NCBI GenBank assembly: GCA_963853835.1 | Contig: OY970821.1 | Coordinates: 53,216,640-53,280,639, forward strand | From: Calendula officinalis | Lineage: Eukaryota; Streptophyta; Magnoliopsida; Asterales; Asteraceae | DNA length: 64,000 nt | Reading direction: 5' to 3' | Part shown: in pieces, positions 13,132 through 21,938 of the stretch | Numbering within the stretch: the stretch's first letter is position 1 | Layout: the number at the start of each line of letters is the position of its first letter | The notes under the pieces: model-generated | Seen by the model: the letters and a program-made list of their open reading frames with translations, nothing else | The model's database searches: none | Told to the model about the DNA's origin: nothing | Translations under genes and position numbers: made by a program

Positions 13132-13784
13132 TGTTGGAATATGCTTCACGCGTATAACATATAGTTATATGGCTAGTTGTTTGTGAGCCTAAAGGGTCAC
13201 ACACTTAAACACTAAACACCATTATATAATTAGTGTAATTAGTGTAATTACATTAATTATTAATATATAAGCTATAAGCTTGTGTATAATAAGTTTAATA
13301 TTAATTGTTAATATTGAAACTTTATTGTGAGCAAAATGGAAGAAACAAATGACTAGGGACTAAAGTGCAAATGGAACAATGGTTTATGGAAATCATTGAT
13401 GGGTCTTTATGGCACCATTAAGAGTGTTGAATGGCTCCATAAACTCATCCTTGACCACCCATTTTGGCCATCCCCAACACACACTTGTATGTGTTTTTGT
13501 TTCTTTTTGCTCTCAAGATTCAAGGACTAGCATCCTCCATTGGTGTTCTTGCTTGTGTTGTGTGGATTTCTTTTAGAGGTATTCTAATTGAATACTTGGT
13601 TTCAATCCATCATCAAATCCATCCGAATCCACAACAAGATCAAAGGCTTCAAGGGTATGAAATGTTCATCTAATCTCTTTGATTTTCTTATAGTTTAATT
13701 GTATGATTAATATCAAGATCCGTTCATGGTGATTAAATCTTTCCGCTGCGTTTTGTTACTTGTAATAACCGAAAATCTCCATTA
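13132..13784 (+). repeat. 5' long terminal repeat (653 bp)
   Basis: Begins TGTTGGAATATGC and ends CTCCATTA. Line-by-line comparison with 19852-20504 (offset 6,720) shows no difference. The 3' boundary is set by the loss of identity at 13785/20505 and by the target duplication. The ends are TG...TA, not the usual TG...CA. It should hold the promoter; a TATATAA lies at 13264-13270. No canonical AATAAA was seen. A 69-codon open frame in it is not considered a gene. Confidence 0.97.
13264..13270 (+). promoter_or_regulatory. Candidate TATA box in the 5' LTR
   Basis: TATATAA within an AT-rich stretch, followed by GCTATAAGC. Its place in the first fifth of the LTR fits a U3 promoter, but neighbouring AT-rich words could serve as well. 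The same motif is at 19984-19990 in the 3' LTR. No transcript data were available. Confidence 0.35.
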
Positions 13785-13785
13785 G

Positions 13786-13797
13786 TGGTATCACGAG
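13786..13797 (+). promoter_or_regulatory. Primer binding site, initiator-Met-tRNA type (imperfect)
   Basis: TGGTATCACGAG starts two bases after the LTR end. Plant copia elements normally have TGGTATCAGAGC, complementary to the 3' end of initiator methionine tRNA. The first eight bases match; after that an extra C shifts the GAG. Minus-strand DNA synthesis would start here. The mismatch may weaken priming or be tolerated. Confidence 0.8.
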
Positions 13798-14893
13798 TCA
13801 TTATATTAATCATATAATTAGCTTGTTTTTGTGAAAAGTGGCAAAAATCTAATGATTTTGATGTTTTTAAAAATCCCGATCGCAAAATATTAAACCCTAC
13901 GGGTTTTTTCTTTTTTTTCGTTTTTTTGATTAAAAAGTGGGTTAAAATATGGTATTTTTGGAACCCTATTGTCACTTGTTACAAAATCATATCAAAAAAT
14001 TAATCTTGTTATTGTATTTTTTGATTATTTGGCTTGGAATTTTTTTTTTTTTTTAATTCCATTTTGTTGATATGGCAAAACATGTATTTTTGCCATATCC
14101 CAAGCCAAAGCCTTGTCAATTGTTGCTTGTTTGTGCAAACCGATGAAAGCCTAGACCGTTTGTAAATGAATGTGGTTGATGTTTGGTTGTTTGGTTGTTT
14201 AGGGAAAAGCCTTGTTTTTTTTGGCTTCATTGTTGTAATTTGTTTCATTTAATTTTCTTTTATTTTTGGTGCCATTTTTGGGGCAATTTATAATGTAAAA
14301 GTAATAGAATAGATTGTATTTATTTTATCTTTTTATTGTAAATTGTTGACAAAAAATATTGAAGACAAATGAAGAAAACAACAAATTTCCGTCACAAGGC
14401 GAGGGCTGTACGAAAACAGGTTTTCCAGAGGCATACAGACTCCGTTTTGGGCGATTCAAAAGCCTAAAATGCTTGCAAGGTCTTGGGCTAAAACTTTCCA
14501 GAAGGCTGGGAAGACCAAAGAAGACTCCTTCAGTGACTTTTCGGGCTTCAAAGTCTGCTGGAATTTTCTGGCAGATTGCATTTTTTCACAATTTTGGGTT
14601 CTACTTGCTCAAGAATGTCTTGGAGCAAGTGGGAGCCCATTGGGTTTATGTAGGCCCGTTTGGGTTCATGTTGGCCCGTCCCCTAGTTTGACCCTTCGGT
14701 CCGTCGTGATGACTCACGTGACCGAACCTAGGATTTCATCGGTCGAGGTTTGCACAAAATTTTGTTGCATGTTTTATTCATGTTTGTGGTTGTTTTCTTT
14801 TTCTATTAGATACAAGTAAATAAAACAATTAAAAACGGTTTTTTGACACAAACATTAAAACATCCAAAACCCTTAATCATTGATGATTACTAG

Positions 14894-15073
14894 TTAATCA
14901 TTGATGATTAAACTTTTAATCTAAAATTGTTTTGAGATTAAACTAAGTTTAAATACGATTTAAAACTTAAACCTCACTAATCGTTAATCATTGATGATTC
15001 AACCTTTAATCTAAAATTGTTTTGAGATTAAACTAAGTTTAAATACGATTTGAAAATTTAACCTTAATAATCG
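14894..15073 (+). repeat. 90-bp tandem duplication in the retrotransposon leader
   Basis: Copy 1 is 14894-14983 and copy 2 is 14984-15073; both begin TTAATCATTGATGATT and end TAATCG, with a few substitutions between them. A partial third start lies just upstream (from 14873). Each start contains the 14-bp dyad AATCATTGATGATT (14875, 14896, 14986). Confidence 0.9.
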
Positions 15074-15111
15074 TTAAATGTTTTTACCGTTTATTAAACG
15101 ACTTATGAAGT

Positions 15112-15143
15112 GATATGAATGAAGTACATGATTCATTCATATC
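15112..15143 (+). other. Perfect hairpin in the leader (12-bp stem, 8-nt loop)
   Basis: GATATGAATGAA at 15112-15123 is the exact reverse complement of TTCATTCATATC at 15132-15143, with loop GTACATGA. It lies about 480 bp before the Gag remnant. A role in RNA dimerisation or packaging is possible; it is inferred only from position. Confidence 0.8.
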
Positions 15144-15624
15144 TTAATAAAATTTTATTAATTAAAATTTAACATACCTAAAATTTAAGTCACGCCGTCC
15201 AATCGGTTGTAAATCACTTGCTTCTATTTTTGAATTCACGTGAGACGTGGTTTGAATCTAGATCCGAGGTCATTATTCTCTACGCGTGAGACCTAGAGCT
15301 ATTTTGACATGATTTCACATTGGATGACTTAATCGAGTTAACGGTGAGACCTTGACTCGAGGCGACGATGCGACAAACATGCCACTTGACCCTAGATGCT
15401 TGTTCACTAGGTGCCATGAAGTCCCATACCTCTAAGAGTTGCACTTGTAATGCAATTGTTGATCGTCACCTACCTATTGGATCTATCACCTCTAGCAGAT
15501 CAACTGATGCGGTGATAGAAGCTCAATGGGATCTTAGCTTTTAATTAAAATTAATTGGGTAGTTAATTGATTAAAAGAAATTATTATTGAAAATACTATT
15601 TTTTGAACTTTGGTTGTTATACAG

Positions 15625-16436
15625 ATAACAACAACATCAAAACCTAAGTATCTCCACTCAAAAATCAGTTCTTGAAAACTGAAACTGACTAATATCAACT
15701 TTATCTTCTGATATCGAATTCTAAGGATTGTCCTTAGAGATGAGAAAGTTGATACACCTATAAGAGGCCTTACCTGAGGCACCTCCTGTCAGTGATTCTG
15801 CTGCTGTTCGTTAAGCCTTTACCGAAACGTTTAACGAACACCAAGAATTTGCTACTCCTATGCTTGTGAGCATGAACCCCGAGATTCGAAAGTACTTCGA
15901 GGAACTCACAGCATATGACATGATAAGCGAGTTGAAAATGATATTTCAACAAAAGGCAGAACTTGAACTGTTCAAAACAGTTAAAGCATTCCACGCTTGC
16001 AATCAGGAGGACGGCCAATCAGTTAGCACTTACATCTTGAATATGCAATGCTATCTTGATCAAATGGAACGTCTTGGTTACCCCTTACCACAAGTTCTTG
16101 GAATGAGCTTGATTCTTACCTCACTATCCAAGGACTATGACCAGTTTGAAAAGTGTTTTAAAAGTACATAGCATGGGGAAGACAATCGTTGAACATGCTA
16201 TGGTAAAACTGGTTGAGCAAGGGTTACCCAATACTTTTCTAGCAATCAGGGAAGGTAAACCGCAAGCACAAGGCAAGAGTCTAGGTAAGGGTAAGCTAGT
16301 TTACTTTTCCAAACCTACGATTCCCCCACCTGCTAAAAAGGAGCACCCTGCAAAGGATATTTCTTGCCATCATTGCGATGAAACTGGCCATTGAAGGAGG
16401 AATTGTCCTGCCTACTTGGCAGAGTTGATGAAGGAC
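15625..16436 (+). pseudogene. Decayed Gag (copia nucleocapsid-like) remnant
   Basis: Gag forms the copia particle and binds the RNA genome. Residues typical of the family are visible: a YR-LRIVL stretch near 15712-15735, a core from about 15860 to 16150 with YDMISELK, LERLG-type and PLPQ-type segments, and an IREGK motif followed by a lysine- and proline-rich linker. A CCHC zinc knuckle follows (codons for C 16365, C 16374, H 16389, C 16404). Breaks: ATA at 15625 where a start codon is expected, stops at 15673, 15709 and 15812, a frame change before 15815, another near 16155, and a stop at 16392 inside the zinc knuckle. It is not translatable as one protein. Confidence 0.88.
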
Positions 16437-16560
16437 AAATGTGTTCTAGTTAGCACATTAGGTATCTTCATTATAGAACTCTATACTTTTCGTGATAAAT
16501 CTTGAGTGTATGACACTAGTTGTGGAACTCACATTTACACAAATGTGCAAGATTGAATGT
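16437..16560 (+). pseudogene. Decayed aspartic protease remnant
   Basis: The frame after the zinc knuckle reads into a VYDTSCGTH motif (about 16506-16532), which corresponds to the active-site region of copia aspartic proteases (D at 16512-16514). These normally cut the Gag-Pol polyprotein. A TGA at 16503-16505 replaces the tryptophan codon expected just before the motif. Downstream similarity fades within about 50 bp, so most of the domain is missing or unrecognisable. Confidence 0.7.
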
Positions 16561-16940
16561 GAAGTAGAAAGCTAAATGAATGGAAGCTGTGATCTTATCC
16601 TTCCTAATGCATTAATTATTGTTTTGAACAATTGTCAATTATGCATTTTTAGCTTTATCGTTTGTTGAATAATGGATTATGATATTTTGTTTTATGAAAA
16701 ATGACATTTTCCTTGTAATAGTATGTTTGAAATTAATATGCATGATCCTAATTCAAACGATAGTTCTATATACAAATGTAGCACTCAAGAATCCAAATTG
16801 GTTTGGATTCTACTTACCTAGAGCATCGTCATCTTTTCCACATAAACAACTCGACGGGCTTCTTTACAAATGATTATGAATCATTTAAAATGCCTCTCTT
16901 GTATATTATGGAAAGATAACAAGAAAGCTTTTCTCCCATA
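16561..16940 (+). pseudogene. Degenerate pre-integrase region
   Basis: Copia integrases have an N-terminal zinc-binding HHCC region. Only fragments are visible: an FEINMHD-like stretch near 16728, a C-x2-C pair at 16891-16902, and a KITRK...HIGKRAK stretch leading into the catalytic core. The histidine pair is not recognisable, and several stops and frame changes intervene. The 64-codon frame at 16679-16873 does not follow the integrase frame. Confidence 0.65.
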
Positions 16941-17410
16941 TTGGCAAAAGAGCTAAAAATCTACTTGGACTCATACATACTGATGTATGTGGCCCTTTTA
17001 GAACTAAGACTAGGGAAGGTGCCACCTACTTTCACTGATGATATCATTCGATGTGGTTATGTTTACTTGATTAAACATCAACATGGAAGCTTTAATGATA
17101 TCAGTCGCTATGGTTATGTTTACTTGATTAGACATAAACATGAAATCTTTGAAACGTTCAAAGCTTTCTAAAGTAAAAGTATAAAATCAACTTAGCAAGA
17201 CAACAAAGGCTTTCAGTCCTGATTACGGATGAAAGTACATGAGTCAAGAGTTTCTGGATCATCCCTCACATCGTGAGATTGTCTCACAATTCACTCTTTC
17301 ATACACTCCACAAGATAATGGTGCGTCTGGAAAGAGATATCGGACCCTGTATGACATGGTGCGATCTATGATGAGTCCTACTACTCTTACACTATCCTTT
17401 TGAGGGGCAT
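16941..17410 (+). pseudogene. Decayed integrase catalytic core
   Basis: Integrase inserts the cDNA using a D,D-35-E triad. The first Asp is in HTDVCGP (codon 16982-16984). The second is the GAT at 17221 in a damaged stretch with a TGA at 17230, followed by SQEFLDH. The third position, in the TPQ-N-G segment, is GGA (Gly, 17329-17331) where Glu is needed. The first Asp is in a different frame from the FTDD and RYGYVYL segment, and a 57-bp tandem duplication sits at 17040-17153. The frame is lost again near 17402 (TGA). The enzyme would be inactive. Confidence 0.85.
17040..17153 (+). repeat. 57-bp in-frame tandem duplication inside the integrase remnant
   Basis: Copies 17040-17096 and 17097-17153 both encode a GYVYLI-[KR]-H segment and both begin GATATCA. 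About nine of 57 bases differ, so this duplication is much older than the insertion, whose LTRs are identical. Confidence 0.88.
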
Positions 17411-17887
17411 GCACTGAAGTCTGCTGCTCGAATACTTGATATGGTTCCGACCAAAAGGTTAAAAAGACACCATATGAGATATGGCGTGGGAAAGTCCCAA
17501 TTTGTCTTACTTGAGGATCTGGGGTTGTGAGGATCTCGTGGAACGAGACATGCCGAACAAACTTGAGCCCATATCTATCAAGTATATCTTCGATTACTAT
17601 TTTACTTCCCAACTGAGAACAAATGGTTGTTACTCGGTATGCTGAGTTTCTTGAGAACAGTCTCATTTCACAAAGCAAGTGGGAGCACTATAGACTTTGA
17701 CAAGATTCAAAGTGAAGATACACAACCTTCTGGTAACACTAGCAAATATCATTCTGAGGCTGGACATATAGATGTTGGACCACAGGATGATGTTGTTCCC
17801 ATTCATAGATCCGCAAGGACACTTCATGCACCTGAACGATATAGATTTATGTCGATGCCGAGGAGCAAGTTTCGAGGATCATTATGA
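17411..17887 (+). pseudogene. Decayed integrase C-terminus and linker to RT
   Basis: Family-typical pieces are present in shifting frames: an ARILDMVPTK stretch near 17427-17456, KTPYEIW near 17464, and an AEFLEN...KASGS segment in the open frame 17627-17887, which ends with RSARTLHAPERY. In the family this is the chromodomain-free C-terminus and the acidic linker before reverse transcriptase. The internal word AAGTGGGAG, identical to the polypurine tract, lies near 17666. Confidence 0.75.
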
Positions 17888-18300
17888 ACCCCCTAACTAT
17901 CAAGTTGCATTATCGAATTTTGTATTCGAAAAATGACTTGAAGCTATGAATGCGAAAATAAAATCCATGAGAGACAATCAAGTTTTGAACTTAGTTAATC
18001 TTTCTCAAAACAGTAAGACTGTTGACATGGATGAAAATATACACACCTATAAATCTCTCATAGTAGCAAAAGGTTACACTCAATCCTTCTGGATTGACAA
18101 TGATGAAACCTTCTCGCCTGTTACTAAAGACATTAGGATTCTTATAGCCAAAGTAGTGTACTATGACTACGAAATTTGGTTGATGATGAAATCAAATCGT
18201 TTGTTTCACCTAAAACCCAAACTGAGTATGTGTATATATGAAAGCTAGTGGGAGCGTTGTCGTTTCTCAAGTCATACATGTTGATGACATGTCACTCATG
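17888..18300 (+). pseudogene. Decayed reverse transcriptase (RVT_2) with internal deletion
   Basis: The open frame 17946-18248 starts with the RT N-terminal region (MNAKIKSM), followed by VAKGYTQ, DETFSPV and YYDYEIW. Near 18180-18190 the sequence jumps to a region close to the second catalytic motif, so the segment with the first catalytic Asp and the palm sequences, several tens of residues, is missing. The YVDD motif is present as HVDD (18277-18288), after a TGA at about 18238 and a frame change. RT activity is impossible. Confidence 0.87.
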
Positions 18301-19007
18301 TGAAACAATATACCATGCTACAAGATGAAAATCCTGGCTTGGAAAATGTTTCGACATGATGGATTGTAGGGACACGACATACATACTTGAAGTAAAGATC
18401 TATAATGATAGATCAAAGCGGTTAATTGCTTTAAGTGAAAGTGCTTACATTGACAAAATTCTAAATGGTTTAGAGTGGTACTCCCAAACGAGGAAGTCCT
18501 CGTATGCCACACAATGTAAACTTGAGTGAGACTCAAGGACCTTCCACACCTGATGTGGTGAAGCGGATGAATGTAATCCCCTATGAATCGGCTATTGCAT
18601 TCATCATGTACACTGTAAGGAGCACTAGGCCAAATGTAACGTCCTTAGGGGACCTTACTAGAGAATACCAACAGAATTCATGAGAGGTCACTGGATTGCT
18701 GTTAAGAACACATTGAAGTATTTTAAAGTACTGGAGATATGTTTCTTGGTCATGGTGGAGATACTGAACTGAAACTAAGTATACTTGCTATACTTATGTT
18801 GGTTTTGAAGTAGGGCGTGATGACGCTAGATCCTATTTACGAAGGTTCACTACATTCGAATGATTTATCGAGATATGTGAAATTCGTACACTTAAAGTTC
18901 AAACAGATAACTAACTAGCTGACGCTTTATCGAACTCAATGTCTTGTACCAAACATCTTGAATATGAATGGAACATTGGACTTCGACAAGCTAGTAGTTT
19001 CATGTAA
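18301..19007 (+). pseudogene. Decayed RT thumb and RNase H remnant
   Basis: An ILEVKIYNDRSKRLI stretch (about 18388-18432) and SAYIDKIL follow the RT. A PYESAIAFIMY...STRPNV segment lies near 18580-18640. RNase H catalytic motifs are not recognisable between about 18690 and 18900. The final part is open from LADAL (18915) to TAA at 19005-19007 and looks like the normal pol C-terminus. Stops and frame changes separate the pieces. Confidence 0.78.
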
Positions 19008-19841
19008 ATCTGTTTTAGTATTTGGATAATGGAACTGTGAGCAGTTTATATTGGAATAAATTGATATATTTGATATGATCGTTTTTATATGAATATCTAT
19101 TGTGTTCTATATTTGCATGTTTATATCCTTGAATATTTACTGTGTTTTATATTCTAAATTGTCCATTGTCATATTGATAATATGGGAATATTATTAAGAC
19201 AAATCTGAGGGCATTGATGACATTATCTTAGTATGACTAAGGATGATGAAATCAAACTCACATGTCGCTCATAACGATGCACGATTGGACTGACCCAAAC
19301 TATGAGAAATCACTTCTTGGATTTATGTCACAAGTGAATCTCACAAAGGCTTTGTCACTTATCCTCTGACTTGAGATGCAAGTTGGTTTGTGTATGTAGA
19401 GGGGCAAACTTTGATGTGGTTAAACGCTGACCTGAATAAGGCTGCTATAACAACCATTATCGGGTTTATCATTAAGCATATGACAGACACGTGCAGTCAA
19501 TATAGAATTTGTTCCTCCACGTATGTGGATTAGATACTACTGGGCCCCTCGATGATTTTGAATAGATGTATGTGTGGCCACACCCAAAAGGTAATCAAGA
19601 TGAATCTTGATTGGTTTTGGTAATCTATTTCATTATATAGATCGAGAAACAGAATCGTTGAAGTTTTAGATTGACATTGATCCTTGTCTAAAATTCAACA
19701 TAGTATCAGTAACAAAAGGATAACTGCTTGAAAAACTTTGAACAAAGATTTTATGAAACTCCTCATATACTCCTATGGGCATTGGCGGGTTGCTAGACTC
19801 TAACCTTTGCTTGTATAACTACTTGATGTTATCACGTGCGC
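19008..19841 (+). other. 3' non-coding region of the retrotransposon
   Basis: Lies between the pol stop codon and the polypurine tract. It is AT-rich at first (19040-19200), then has mixed composition. No open frame with a recognisable domain, and no envelope-like gene, was seen. Many plant copia elements have a shorter stretch here; nothing more can be supported. Confidence 0.7.
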
Positions 19842-19850
19842 AAGTGGGAG
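19842..19850 (+). promoter_or_regulatory. Polypurine tract
   Basis: AAGTGGGAG lies one base before the 3' LTR, the expected site of plus-strand DNA priming. The same word occurs inside the element at about 14627 and 17666, so extra priming sites are possible. Confidence 0.85.
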
Positions 19851-19851
19851 C

Positions 19852-20504
19852 TGTTGGAATATGCTTCACGCGTATAACATATAGTTATATGGCTAGTTGT
19901 TTGTGAGCCTAAAGGGTCACACACTTAAACACTAAACACCATTATATAATTAGTGTAATTAGTGTAATTACATTAATTATTAATATATAAGCTATAAGCT
20001 TGTGTATAATAAGTTTAATATTAATTGTTAATATTGAAACTTTATTGTGAGCAAAATGGAAGAAACAAATGACTAGGGACTAAAGTGCAAATGGAACAAT
20101 GGTTTATGGAAATCATTGATGGGTCTTTATGGCACCATTAAGAGTGTTGAATGGCTCCATAAACTCATCCTTGACCACCCATTTTGGCCATCCCCAACAC
20201 ACACTTGTATGTGTTTTTGTTTCTTTTTGCTCTCAAGATTCAAGGACTAGCATCCTCCATTGGTGTTCTTGCTTGTGTTGTGTGGATTTCTTTTAGAGGT
20301 ATTCTAATTGAATACTTGGTTTCAATCCATCATCAAATCCATCCGAATCCACAACAAGATCAAAGGCTTCAAGGGTATGAAATGTTCATCTAATCTCTTT
20401 GATTTTCTTATAGTTTAATTGTATGATTAATATCAAGATCCGTTCATGGTGATTAAATCTTTCCGCTGCGTTTTGTTACTTGTAATAACCGAAAATCTCC
20501 ATTA
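19852..20504 (+). repeat. 3' long terminal repeat (653 bp)
   Basis: Identical by eye to the 5' LTR. It is preceded by the polypurine tract and followed directly by the second copy of CATCC and satellite sequence. It would provide transcript 3' end formation and could also start transcription into the satellite on its right. Confidence 0.97.
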
Positions 20505-20509
20505 CATCC
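20505..20509. repeat. Target site duplication, right copy (CATCC)
   Basis: Follows the 3' LTR directly and continues as CACTTCGGCCCG, in phase with the interrupted minisatellite unit. A perfect 5-bp duplication is typical of copia integration. Confidence 0.93.
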
Positions 20510-21938
20510 CACTTCGGCCCGAACATCCCTCTTCGGCCCGAACTCTTCAATATCCAAGATTGTGTGACAAAAGGTGCTATACTAAAACATTCATAACTTT
20601 CATCTCGGGTGTCCGTTTCACGCCAATGAGTAACCAAAATAGCTGTTTCGTTCGTCACTGCCAAGAACAAGTTCGGCCCGAACTCTTCAATATCCAAGAT
20701 TGTGTGACGAAAGGTGCTATACTAAAACATTCATAACTTTCAGCTCGGGTGTCCGTTTCACGCCCACGAGTAACCAAAATAGCTAGTTCGTTCGTCACTT
20801 TCAAGAACAAGTTCGGCCCGAACTCTTCACTGTTCCCGGCCCGAACTTCATTTTCGGCCCGAACTTCAACCTCGGCCCGAACTTCAACCTCGGCCCGAAC
20901 TCCGACCTCGGCCCGAACTTCAACCTCGGCCCGAACATCATCCTCGGCCCGAACACCACTTCAGCCCGAACATCCCACTTCGGCCCGAACATCCCTCTTC
21001 GGCCCGAACTCTTCAATATCCAAGATTGTGTGACAAAAGGTGCTATACTAAAACATTCATAACTTTCAGCTCGGGTGTCCGTTTCACGCCCACGAGTAAC
21101 CAAAATAGCTGGTTCGTTCGTCACTGCCAAGAACAAGTTCGGCCCGAACTCTTCACTGTTCCCGACCCGAACTTCATTTTCGGCCCGAACTTCAACCTCG
21201 GCCCGAACTTCATCCTCGGCCCGAAGTCCGACCTCGGCCCGAACTTCAACCTCGGCCCGAACATCATCCTCGGCCCGAACACCGAACTTCGGCCCGAACA
21301 CCACTTCGGCCCGAACACCACTTCGGCCCGAACATCCCACTTCGGCCCGAACACCACTTCGGCCCGAACATCCCTCTTCGGCCTGAGCTCTTCAATATCC
21401 AAGACTGTGTGACAAAAGGTGCTATACTAAAACATTCATAACTTTCAGCTCGGGTGTCCGTTTCACACCCACGAGTAACCAAAATAGCTGGTTCGTTCGT
21501 CACTGCCAAGAACAAGTTCGGCCCGAACTCTTCACTGTTCCCGGCCCGAACTTCATTTTTGGCCCGAACTTCAACCTCGGCCCGAACTTCATCCTCGGCC
21601 CGAAGTCCGACCTCGGCCCGAACTTCAAACTCGGCCCGAACATCATCCTCGGCCCGAACACCGAACTTCGGCCCGAACACCACTTCGGCCCGAACATCCC
21701 ACTTCGGCCCGAACATCCCTCTTCGGCCCGAACTCTTCAATATCCAAGATTGTGTGACAAAAGGTGCTATACTAAAACATTCATAACTTTCATCTCGGGT
21801 GTCCGTTTCACGCCCATGAGTAACCAAAATAGCTGGTTCGTTCGTCACTGCCAAGAACAAGTTCGGCCCGAACTCTTCAATATCCAAGATTGTGTGACGA
21901 AAGGTGTTATACTAAAACATTCATAACTTTCAGCTCGG

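Larger units (their letters stand above)
13785..15624 (+). other. Long 5' leader of the retrotransposon, apparently non-coding
   Basis: About 1.84 kb between the LTR and the first Gag-like codons. It is AT-rich, with long T runs (13913-13926, 14041-14054) and a more GC-balanced island near 14390-14750. Contents seen: a 90-bp tandem duplication (14894-15073), a perfect 12-bp hairpin (15112-15143) and three GTGAGAC words between about 15240 and 15350. Open frames of 110 and 116 codons (14359-14691 and 14469-14819) overlap each other and have no recognisable domain. The leader probably carries packaging or translation signals, but none is proven. Confidence 0.75.
13132..20504 (+). mobile_element. 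Ty1/copia LTR retrotransposon, intact ends, decayed coding region
   Basis: A 7,373-bp element inserted into a satellite monomer. It has two 653-bp LTRs, a 5-bp target duplication, a primer binding site, a polypurine tract and gag, protease, integrase, RT and RNase H remnants in copia order, all on the plus strand. Every coding domain has stops, frameshifts, deletions or lost catalytic residues, so it cannot supply its own proteins. LTR identity and a clean target site say that the insertion is recent. Removal of the element and one CATCC restores a 326-bp monomer. The family resembles TNT1-94-like plant copia; the lineage name is not assigned. Confidence 0.95.

Noticed and set aside
13464..13673. 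69-codon hydrophobic open frame in the LTR (also at 20184-20393)
   Set aside because: It lies inside the LTR, has no recognised domain, and is duplicated only because the LTR is.
14359..14819. Two overlapping frames of 110 and 116 codons in the leader
   Set aside because: They overlap in different frames, have no family resemblance, and lie in an untranslated leader.
15534..16018. Minus-strand frames of 82 codons over the start of gag
   Set aside because: They are antisense to the recognisable Gag remnant and have no domain of their own.
16679..16873. 64-codon frame in the integrase region
   Set aside because: Its translation does not follow the integrase-like frame fragments nearby; it is a by-product of frame decay.
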